A DNA stretch of 22,336 bases from Bacillota bacterium. Lineage in GTDB: Bacteria > Bacillota > Clostridia > Acetivibrionales > DSM-1351. This document shows positions 1 to 5,352 of the stretch, in pieces (the stretch's first letter is position 1; the number at the start of each line of letters is the position of its first letter). The stretch lies in NCBI GenBank assembly GCA_023433945.1, contig JAEYTP010000108.1, positions 1 to 22,336 on the forward strand, written 5' to 3'. Below the pieces are notes generated by a model. That model was not told the DNA's origin. It worked only from the letters and a program-made list of their open reading frames with translations, and did no database searches. The translations under genes and the position numbers were made by a program.

Positions 1-38
1 CTACCATATTTTTTTGATGTGTTTTTAATTTCAATCAT
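1..38 (-). CDS. ABC transporter ATP-binding protein, N-terminal fragment (cut by window edge)
   Basis: On the minus strand an ATG at 36-38 opens a frame reading MIEIKNTSKKYG before the window ends. This is the usual start of an ABC transporter nucleotide-binding subunit (short beta strand, then K-x-Y-G just before the A-loop/Walker A region). The ATG overlaps the TGA of the GntR gene as ATGA, so the two are translationally coupled in one operon. YtrA-type GntR repressors are commonly the first gene of ABC-exporter operons, which supports the call. Only 12 codons are visible, so substrate and transport direction cannot be judged. Confidence 0.7.
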   Translation of the reverse strand, partial: MIEIKNTSKKYG

Positions 39-391
39 TTTTTTATTCTCTCCTTTATGAGTGTAATGAGTTCATCAGTAGAGATGTTAAGCGTATTGGC
101 TTCGGCGAGAAATTCATCAAGAGCGATGTCAAGAAAGGCATTCTTTCTTCGCTCAAAAATTTTTTCCCTCGCGCCCTCAGCTACGCACATTCCAATGCCT
201 GGGCGTTTGTAGAGTATACCGTCCTCGGCTAGACGACTAATGGCTTTTACCGCGGTAGTTGGGTTTACGTTGTATACTCTGGAAATTTGCGTTGTAGAGA
301 TGATAAGATCATCAACCTTGTACGTTCCATTTATGATTTCGTTTTCTATAATCGCCTGAATCTGCATAAAAACAGGCTGGCTGTCATTCAC
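35..391 (-). CDS. GntR-family (YtrA subfamily) transcriptional regulator
   Basis: The protein has 118 residues. Roughly residues 5-75 form a GntR winged helix (PVFMQIQAIIENEI then the recognition region VNPTTAVKAISRLAEDGIL and wing YKRPGIGMCV). A short helical tail of about 40 residues follows instead of a large FadR/HutC effector domain, which is typical of the YtrA subfamily. The start is GTG at 389-391, chosen because a full AAGGAGG lies 7 nt upstream (399-405 on the complement). It overlaps the following ABC ATPase gene by 4 bp. The long palindrome at 406-447 directly upstream is the probable autoregulatory operator. The likely role is a local repressor of the ABC transporter operon. The inducer is unknown. 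Family is confident; target and ligand are inference. Confidence 0.88.
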   Translation of the reverse strand: MNDSQPVFMQIQAIIENEIINGTYKVDDLIISTTQISRVYNVNPTTAVKAISRLAEDGILYKRPGIGMCVAEGAREKIFERRKNAFLDIALDEFLAEANTLNISTDELITLIKERIKK

Positions 392-405
392 TAGATTACC
401 TCCTT

Positions 406-447
406 ATTGTTATTGGTTAATGGCTAACACCATTAACCAATAACAAT
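406..447. promoter_or_regulatory. Perfect inverted repeat, probable GntR operator
   Basis: ATTGTTATTGGTTAATGG (406-423) is repeated in perfect reverse complement at 430-447, with a 6-nt centre (424-429). The 18-bp arms sit immediately upstream of the Shine-Dalgarno of the GntR gene. There is no T-run on either side, so it does not look like a terminator. YtrA-type regulators bind inverted repeats at their own promoters. That this is the operator is inferred from position and symmetry. Confidence 0.7.
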
Positions 448-616
448 GTATCATATGAATTTACAGTTGTCAACAAAAAAGGAAATTAAAGCAATAGGAG
501 GAGATATTTTTCAGGGTATTTCATAAAAAACTATTGAGAATAAGATGAGGATGGGCTTGTACCAATAGGGTATAGCGGTCAACTTTTAAGCATTTCTTAA
601 TCAAGTCTATACAGCA

Positions 617-650
617 CTTTGTACTACTTTAAGCTTTGTACTACTTTAAG
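617..650. repeat. Exact 17-bp tandem duplication across a stop codon
   Basis: CTTTGTACTACTTTAAG at 617-633 is repeated without change at 634-650. The second copy contains the TAG stop (complement of 641-643) and the last codons (Leu-Lys) of the adjacent minus-strand gene, so the first copy reproduces the gene's end downstream of the stop. It looks like a slippage-type duplication. Confidence 0.9.
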
Positions 651-1240
651 CCTTGATACATGTATTCAGCCATTTCTAACGCTGTAGGCTCTATGCGGTC
701 AAAATCATTTATGCTGGCTTGATATTTCTTTTGAAGCATATCTACTGCTTCAGACTTTGTATCTGCTAGGTGCTGATAAAGCATATTCTTCCACTTGCTT
801 TCAGACCATTTGGGGTTAACACTTGACAGAAATCTTGCTATTTCATCAGCATTGGCATACCATTGCTTCTCATAATTAGCTGCAGCTGTGGTATCTCCGG
901 CCTTGGCAGCCTTGACTAATTGAGAAGCTATAACAAGGTGGGCGGTAAGTAGCTTATCAAACATAGCAGCATTATTCTCCCCGATATAAGGTACAAGTAG
1001 ATTAGCAAAATCTCCAGGATTACTAAGCAGCTTATTCGTTACAACGTCTGCATCAGGTAAATCAAAAACTATACTGAGAATTGCCAATCTAGTCCAAAAT
1101 ATGTGTGCTTCCCATAACATTCTAAAGGTATCCCTGAGCGTTGTATCTGAATTAGTGATATAATTGATTGCTTTTCTTGAACGTATCATATAAAACTCAT
1201 TATTAGTATTATTATTGATAACTTTGCCTGAACGAATCAT
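641..1240 (-). CDS. Conserved helical protein of unknown function (family often mislabelled acetylglutamate kinase)
   Basis: The protein has 199 residues and is mostly alpha-helical. Recognisable family blocks are LWEAHIFWTRLAILSIVFDL (about 42-61), the lone WYANADEIARFL block (about 127-138) and a tail with TKSEAVDML and ALEMAEYM. This family is widespread in bacilli and clostridia. Databases often call it acetylglutamate kinase, but no amino-acid-kinase glycine loop or substrate motif is visible, so I assign no function. The ATG at 1238-1240 is chosen because GAGG lies 5 nt upstream. An ATG 17 codons in (MIRSRKAIN) has no such site. The first 32 residues are an imperfect duplication (MIRSGKVIN / MIRSRKAIN). 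A TATAAT-like -10 on the complement at 1276-1281 could drive it. The 3' end is duplicated in tandem (617-650). Confidence 0.8.
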   Translation of the reverse strand: MIRSGKVINNNTNNEFYMIRSRKAINYITNSDTTLRDTFRMLWEAHIFWTRLAILSIVFDLPDADVVTNKLLSNPGDFANLLVPYIGENNAAMFDKLLTAHLVIASQLVKAAKAGDTTAAANYEKQWYANADEIARFLSSVNPKWSESKWKNMLYQHLADTKSEAVDMLQKKYQASINDFDRIEPTALEMAEYMYQGLK

Positions 1241-1561
1241 ATGAACCTCAATATTCTAAAAATGGTAGATAAACTATTATAGTATATGAGTTTACATAAA
1301 TTAAGGTGACAGGTAGTGGTCAGGAATAAATAGAGTAAAGTAAGTGAGATGAGACATACACAACATATTAAAGTAAATAGAAAGCAGCTATGTAGATTAC
1401 AAATTAAATAGTAAAGTCACAATAAAAGAGAGCTGAGATGTTCTTTTTTTATTATATAAAACCACAACTTTTTAAGCTATTCACAACCTAAAACTAACGT
1501 TTTTATACTAGATAGAAATATACAAAAAAACCGTAAATCCTTACGGATTAACGGTTTTGTA
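1241..1561. other. Non-coding gap between the 199-residue protein gene and the first tRNA-Lys
   Basis: About 320 AT-rich bases with no credible gene. It holds a possible -10 for the upstream minus-strand gene (TATAAT on the complement of 1276-1281, without a convincing -35) and the terminator of tRNA-Lys copy 1 at 1524-1558. I see nothing else structured. Confidence 0.6.
1524..1558 (-). terminator. Rho-independent terminator of tRNA-Lys copy 1
   Basis: On the minus strand, AAAACCGT and ACGGTTTT form the outer stem, with an inner TAATCC/GGATTT pairing (one mismatch) around GTAA. A T-run follows. It begins about 4 nt after the tRNA CCA end. Confidence 0.85.
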
Positions 1562-1637
1562 TGGTGCGCCATCAGGGATTCGAACCCGGGACACCCTGAT
1601 TAAGAGTCAGGTGCTCTACCAACTGAGCTAATAGCGC
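1562..1637 (-). tRNA. tRNA-Lys (CTT), copy 1
   Basis: A 76-nt cloverleaf on the minus strand. The acceptor arms GCGCTAT/ATGGCGC pair fully (one G-U), the discriminator is A and CCA is encoded. The D arm has AGCTCAGTTGGTAGAGC. The anticodon stem CCTGA/TCAGG encloses CTCTTAA, giving anticodon CTT, which reads AAG lysine codons. The T arm carries GGTTCGAATCC. It is identical to the copies at 1772 and 2736. Confidence 0.98.
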
Positions 1638-1677
1638 ATTATTAATGTGTTTTGCCGCTTCTCTCGAGCGCTTTTTT

Positions 1678-1706
1678 ATTATAAGAGTTTACCTCCAAAA
1701 TGTCAA
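1678..1706 (-). promoter_or_regulatory. Consensus promoter of tRNA-Lys copy 1
   Basis: On the complement, TTGACA (1701-1706) and TATAAT (1678-1683) are separated by exactly 17 bp. This is a perfect sigma-A promoter about 40 bp upstream of the tRNA. Confidence 0.9.
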
Positions 1707-1730
1707 CCCAAACTTAAAAAAATATAAACA

Positions 1731-1765
1731 AAAAGTCCGAAAAGCTTGAAATAAGGTTTTCGGAC
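1731..1765 (-). terminator. Rho-independent terminator of tRNA-Lys copy 2
   Basis: On the minus strand, GTCCGAAAA (complement of 1757-1765) pairs with TTTTCGGAC (complement of 1735-1743), followed by TTTTTG. Its sequence is unrelated to the terminators of the other two tRNA copies. Confidence 0.88.
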
Positions 1766-1771
1766 AAGTTA

Positions 1772-1847
1772 TGGTGCGCCATCAGGGATTCGAACCCGGG
1801 ACACCCTGATTAAGAGTCAGGTGCTCTACCAACTGAGCTAATAGCGC
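1772..1847 (-). tRNA. tRNA-Lys (CTT), copy 2
   Basis: A 76-nt gene identical in sequence to copy 1, with anticodon CTT, discriminator A and encoded CCA. The flanking 5' leader (TTCGAGCGC followed by a T/A-rich run) is also shared with copy 1, so these two cassettes look like a tandem duplication that included the promoter region. Confidence 0.98.
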
Positions 1848-1884
1848 ATTAATGTGTTTTGTTGCGTCTTTCGAGCGCTTTTTT

Positions 1885-1913
1885 ATTATATGAGTTTGCT
1901 CCTAAATTGTCAA
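1885..1913 (-). promoter_or_regulatory. Consensus promoter of tRNA-Lys copy 2
   Basis: TTGACA (complement of 1908-1913), a 17-bp spacer and TATAAT (complement of 1885-1890) precede the tRNA at 1847. Confidence 0.9.
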
Positions 1914-1966
1914 TAAATATTCTAAAAAAGTTCAAAATTTTATATTAAACATAATATATACTCTAC

Positions 1967-2620
1967 TTATTTTTCAATCCAGTTTTTAGACCAATTAAAC
2001 AAGGTTTCGGACATTTCATTAAAATCAATCATCATTCCATTTTTTAAACCTAAAAAAGTATCAACAATAACTCGTTCATCTGGAGAAACAATTTCAAGCA
2101 AATCTTTTTGATGACTAATATAGTTTCCTGTTTGTTTAAAGCAGATTGCCTGTATAACAAAAGAAGCAGATTTGTATAATCCTCTCAGAATTTCTTCACT
2201 CTTTTCGTACAGCATATTATGCACACAGCCATGAAAGACATTACATGCACCAATTTTTATTGCTCTATTAACGGCAACATCGTCAATCAATAACAGCAAT
2301 TCATCAAGACTTCCCTTTATCGGCTTTGTATCATAATAAAACTGAAAAAGGTCAGAAGGCTCCCAGTTCAAAATTTCTTTTTTCCCAGAAAGAAAGCCAC
2401 AAATTAGTTCCCTATGTGATAAGGTATCTAACATCGTATTATAAGTTTGAATATCCAAAGCAGACAATTCAACAAGTATTACGACAATATCAATATCACT
2501 TGTTTCTGTCGCTTCACCACGACCATAACTTCCCTGTAAACCAACAAACCATACACGATCTCCAAAATTTTCATTTAATGTCTGCAAAAACTTATTCATC
2601 CAAGTAGTAATTTCTATCAC
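1967..2620 (-). CDS. Nucleotidyltransferase-domain protein (Pol beta/MNT-like) with helical C-terminus
   Basis: With the chosen start the protein has 217 residues. The N-terminal part has the nucleotidyltransferase signature GSYGRGEATETSDIDIVVIL, that is G-S, then D-x-D metal ligands in SDIDIV (about residues 28-47). The second half is helical (FVIQAICFKQTGNYISHQKDLL) and resembles the HEPN/KNTase-type helical bundle often joined to such domains. The frame stays open to 2704, but that would put the start inside the tRNA terminator. I chose GTG at 2618-2620 because GAGGTG lies 6 nt upstream; the ATG at 2597-2599 has no ribosome site. Possible roles are aminoglycoside-type adenylylation or nucleotidyl transfer to another protein or RNA. 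The substrate cannot be read from the sequence. It sits between two tRNA-Lys genes. Confidence 0.78.
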   Translation of the reverse strand: MIEITTWMNKFLQTLNENFGDRVWFVGLQGSYGRGEATETSDIDIVVILVELSALDIQTYNTMLDTLSHRELICGFLSGKKEILNWEPSDLFQFYYDTKPIKGSLDELLLLIDDVAVNRAIKIGACNVFHGCVHNMLYEKSEEILRGLYKSASFVIQAICFKQTGNYISHQKDLLEIVSPDERVIVDTFLGLKNGMMIDFNEMSETLFNWSKNWIEK

Positions 2621-2695
2621 TTCAATCACCTCGTCAAATTCAAGCTTATCTAACAGTAATATAACACATAAATATGAAATTATTTCACCACAATA

Positions 2696-2736
2696 AAAAA
2701 GCACGGTGGTTTCGTATCAAAACCACCGTGCTTTTT
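2696..2736 (-). terminator. Terminator of tRNA-Lys copy 3 (perfect 17-bp stem)
   Basis: AAAAAGCACGGTGGTTT (2696-2712) pairs perfectly with 2720-2736 around a 7-nt loop. Both sides end in A/T runs, so it can act in either direction. On the minus strand it starts at the last base of the tRNA CCA end and separates the tRNA from the nucleotidyltransferase gene. Confidence 0.92.
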
Positions 2737-2811
2737 GGTGCGCCATCAGGGATTCGAACCCGGGACACCCTGATTAAGAGTCAGGTGCTCTACCAACTGA
2801 GCTAATAGCGC
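2736..2811 (-). tRNA. tRNA-Lys (CTT), copy 3
   Basis: A third 76-nt gene identical to those at 1562 and 1772, with anticodon CTT, discriminator A and encoded CCA. Its 5' leader differs from that of copies 1 and 2, so it is an older or separate duplicate. Confidence 0.98.
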
Positions 2812-2852
2812 ATTATTTAATATAATATATTGTGCCCTCAAGCACGATATTT

Positions 2853-2881
2853 ATTATAAGAGCAATTATTGTATATGTCAA
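2853..2881 (-). promoter_or_regulatory. Consensus promoter of tRNA-Lys copy 3
   Basis: TTGACA (complement of 2876-2881) and TATAAT (complement of 2853-2858) with a 17-bp spacer, about 40 bp upstream of the tRNA. Confidence 0.9.
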
Positions 2882-2938
2882 TAATAATTTGCGAAAAAAA
2901 TATTTGTATTTATTTACATTATTATACTATGCTCTATA

Positions 2939-2947
2939 TGGTATAAT
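2939..2947 (+). promoter_or_regulatory. Extended -10 promoter, probably for degS-degU
   Basis: TGGTATAAT (TG-n-TATAAT) on the plus strand, about 145 bp upstream of the degS start. No good -35 is visible, as expected for an extended -10 promoter. Confidence 0.55.
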
Positions 2948-3093
2948 TTGGGTTCTACCTTAAGTTTTAAGCGATTAATGTACATTATGCTGATGAGTCT
3001 ACTAATATTTTATGGAAATCTAAGTATTGCAGGTTTATGCAATGTTTTGTAGAATAAAAGTAATATGAGATACTTTTTGAAAGGACTATTTTA

Positions 3094-4269
3094 ATGCAAA
3101 GTTTCAAAGTTAATACCACTCAGATGGATGAAATACTCGGTAAAACTATCAAGGCTTTGGAGTCTGGGAAGAAAGAGATAGTTGAAATCGCTGAAAATTC
3201 AAGAAAGGAGTGTTTCAGACTTGATAATGAGCTTAAGGTGCTCAGGGAGCAAGTAAGGGAAACATCCGATTCTATTGATAAGCTTGAGTCTGAGCTGAAA
3301 AATAGTCGAAGAAGACTGTATCTTGTAAATAAGGAATTTGGAAAGTATACCCAGGAAGAATTGGCGGAGGCTTATCAGCAAGCTGATAATTTAAGAGTTG
3401 AGCTAGCTGTAAAAAGAGAGCAGGAAAGTTTTCTTATTAGGCAACGCAATGAACTGGAGATAAGAATTAAGGACTTGTTAAAAACACTAGAAAGAGCGGA
3501 TAATCTTGCAGGCCATGTCAGTGTTGCTCTGAATTACCTATGCAGCGATTTAAAATCGGTAGGTGAGCACTTGGATGATTTGCAGCAAAAGCAATTTTTG
3601 GGACTTAAGATTATTAAAGCTCAGGAAGAGGAGCGCAAAAGAGTTGCTAGAGAAATTCACGATGGCCCTGCTCAATCCATGTCAAATGTTGTAATCAAGG
3701 CTGAAATATGTGAAAAGTTACTTGATAAGAATATAGATGATGCAAGAATTGAATTGAGGAACCTAAAAACAGTTATGAGAGATAGCCTCCAAGAGGTAAG
3801 AAAGATAATATACAACTTAAGACCTATGGCATTAGATGACCTAGGTCTGTTGCCAACTTTAGAAAGATATGTTATTTCTTTTAAAGAGGAAACTGGTATT
3901 GATATAATTCTTAAGGCGAAAGTAGTCAAAAAGGACTTTGATCCAGGTATATCTCTTGCAGTTTTTAGAATTGTTCAAGAGGCATTAAACAATATACTTA
4001 AGCATTCAAAGGCTCAAAATGCATCTATTATTATTGAGTGTATTAATAATAAATTGCGCATACATATTGTAGATAATGGAATAGGCTTTGATACCAATAA
4101 TGTAAAAATAAGCAGTATGGATTCAACAGGAGGCTTTGGCTTAATCAGTATGAAAGAACGTGTGGCTTTACTTGATGGTGAGATCGAAATTACGTCTTCC
4201 AAGAATGTTGGCACGAGACTGAAAATATGCATTCCGCTTATTGACGAAGAGGGGGACACTAATAAATGA
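3094..4269 (+). CDS. degS: Sensor histidine kinase DegS
   Basis: A cytoplasmic kinase of 391 residues with no membrane segment. Residues 1-150 are a long coiled coil matching the DegS sensor domain. Residues 175-245 are the HisKA_3 dimerisation domain, with the phospho-acceptor His189 in REIHDGPAQ. The ATPase domain follows: N box QEALNN (295-300), D box DNGIGF (327-332) and G2 box GGFGLISMKERV (346-357). ATG at 3094 has GAAAGGA 8 nt upstream. The last codons overlap degU by ATGA, so the pair is co-translated. In Bacillus, DegS phosphorylates DegU to control motility, exoenzymes and competence. In a clostridium the targets are probably different and are not visible here. The intracellular signal is unknown. 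Confidence 0.93.
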   Translation: MQSFKVNTTQMDEILGKTIKALESGKKEIVEIAENSRKECFRLDNELKVLREQVRETSDSIDKLESELKNSRRRLYLVNKEFGKYTQEELAEAYQQADNLRVELAVKREQESFLIRQRNELEIRIKDLLKTLERADNLAGHVSVALNYLCSDLKSVGEHLDDLQQKQFLGLKIIKAQEEERKRVAREIHDGPAQSMSNVVIKAEICEKLLDKNIDDARIELRNLKTVMRDSLQEVRKIIYNLRPMALDDLGLLPTLERYVISFKEETGIDIILKAKVVKKDFDPGISLAVFRIVQEALNNILKHSKAQNASIIIECINNKLRIHIVDNGIGFDTNNVKISSMDSTGGFGLISMKERVALLDGEIEITSSKNVGTRLKICIPLIDEEGDTNK

Positions 4270-4916
4270 ACAAAGTAAGAGTATTAATCGCGGATGACCA
4301 TGCAATGGTTAGACAGGGGTTGACAACAATTATTGAACTAGAAGAGGACATGTTTGTTGTTGCACAGGCATCAAACGGCGAGGAAGCAATTAATTTAGCA
4401 AGGAAAGAGCGTCCAGACGTTATACTTATGGACATTAATATGCCAGGTATTAATGGCATACAGGCTATTAAAACACTAAAGGAGGAAGACAGTAATTACA
4501 AGATAATTGTATTAACTTTGCATCAAGATAGAGAATATCTATTCAAAACCTTACAAATGGGATGTGAAGGTTATGTTATAAAGGATGCAGAATCTTCTGT
4601 GCTTATCGAGGCTATTAGGAGCGTATATAAAAATCAAACATATATACAGCCCAATATGACAGGTGAGCTTGTTAGGGAGTTTAACAGGGTAACGCTTTCG
4701 GAAAATGAGAGACACTTTGCTAACAATTTAACCAACAGAGAGATTGAGGTATTGTTATTGATTACAGAAGGCATGATTAATAAAGAGATTGCACACAAGC
4801 TCTATATTAGTGAAAAGACTGTAAAAAATCATATATCAAACATATTCAAGAAGCTAGAAGTTAATGATAGAACACAGGCAGCAATTTATGCTTTGAAGCA
4901 TAATATTAGAAATTGA
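4266..4916 (+). CDS. degU: NarL/FixJ-family response regulator DegU
   Basis: The protein has 216 residues. The receiver domain (1-120) has the acidic pocket D10/D11, phospho-acceptor D56 in ILMDINMPG, T84 and K106. The LuxR-type DNA-binding domain (about 150-216) has LTNREIEVLLLITEGMINKE and the recognition helix ISEKTVKNHISNIFKKL. The start ATG overlaps the degS stop by 4 bp. It is the cognate regulator of DegS: phosphorylation at D56 should change its dimerisation and DNA binding. The pairing is established for the Bacillus homologues. The regulon here cannot be read from the window. Confidence 0.93.
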   Translation: MNKVRVLIADDHAMVRQGLTTIIELEEDMFVVAQASNGEEAINLARKERPDVILMDINMPGINGIQAIKTLKEEDSNYKIIVLTLHQDREYLFKTLQMGCEGYVIKDAESSVLIEAIRSVYKNQTYIQPNMTGELVREFNRVTLSENERHFANNLTNREIEVLLLITEGMINKEIAHKLYISEKTVKNHISNIFKKLEVNDRTQAAIYALKHNIRN

Positions 4917-5005
4917 AAGTACCTAGATGTTGAAACGGCATTGACATACATATCTTCTGTGTAAAAGTAGGTATTAGCACAATTAGTATCTCCATAAAAA
5001 GGGTA

Positions 5006-5035
5006 TTGACACTCTTATTAACGGCATAGTATTAT
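5006..5035 (+). promoter_or_regulatory. Sigma-A promoter of the T-box/acyl-CoA synthetase unit
   Basis: TTGACA (5006-5011), an 18-bp spacer and TATTAT (5030-5035). The predicted transcript start near 5042 falls about 20 nt before T-box Stem I. Confidence 0.75.
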
Positions 5036-5054
5036 ATTAATAATTTCATAAAAA

Positions 5055-5300
5055 TCTACGTTGAATGGGAATAGTAAACTGTAAATATATCTAAAGAGAG
5101 CTGCCAGATTGGTGGAAGGCAGTGTTTATGAAGGTTGAAGCTCGCCCAGGAGTTTTTTGGCTGAAGGATAATTTAGGCCAAAACGGTTTTCACCGTTATA
5201 TGATATAGAGAGAATTCCTCTTTCTGAGGGATTAATTTGAGTGGTACCGCGGAAAACAAGCCTTTCGTCTCAACTAATGAGATGAAGGGCTTTTATTTTT
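5055..5300 (+). promoter_or_regulatory. T-box riboswitch leader, probably sensing uncharged tRNA-Val
   Basis: Stem I starts with TGGG (5066-5069) pairing with CCCA (5145-5148). AGTA (5072-5075) is the 5' strand of the specifier loop, and CTGCC/GGCAG (5101-5105/5118-5122) cap the distal arm around GGTGG. The 3' specifier strand reads GAAG-GTT-GAAG (5130-5140), so GTT at 5134-5136 is the best specifier (Val), followed by a purine. The T-box core TGGTACCGCGG lies at 5242-5252. TTGAG (5237-5241) can pair with CTCAA (5269-5273) as the antiterminator. This excludes the terminator stem 5258-5272/5278-5292, which is followed by a T-rich run. The T-box variable base is T, matching a tRNA with discriminator A, as in tRNA-Val. 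The class is certain; the amino acid is inferred. Confidence 0.95.
5258..5300 (+). terminator. T-box regulated terminator
   Basis: AAGCCTTTCGTCTCA (5258-5272) pairs, with two wobbles, with TGAGATGAAGGGCTT (5278-5292), followed by a T-rich tract. It is the off-state alternative to the antiterminator formed by 5237-5273. Confidence 0.9.
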
Positions 5301-5352
5301 TATTTATTTACTTTTATGAATTTAACAATTTTAACTTGAAAGGATGATGAAC

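Noticed and set aside
2326..2607. 93-residue plus-strand open frame
   Set aside because: It is antisense to the conserved nucleotidyltransferase motif region; no ribosome site.
2621..2704. Upstream extension of the nucleotidyltransferase frame
   Set aside because: It begins inside the perfect terminator stem of tRNA-Lys copy 3; GTG at 2620 has a clear ribosome site.
1562..2811. Integrated element at the tRNA-Lys genes
   Set aside because: No integrase, no truncated tRNA 3' fragment as attachment site and no phage or plasmid genes; all three tRNA copies are complete with promoters.
5133..5135. T-box specifier read as GGT (Gly)
   Set aside because: The reading frame used by known specifier loops (GAA, one base, codon, purine) gives GTT, and the variable T in the T-box predicts discriminator A, whereas Firmicute tRNA-Gly usually has U.
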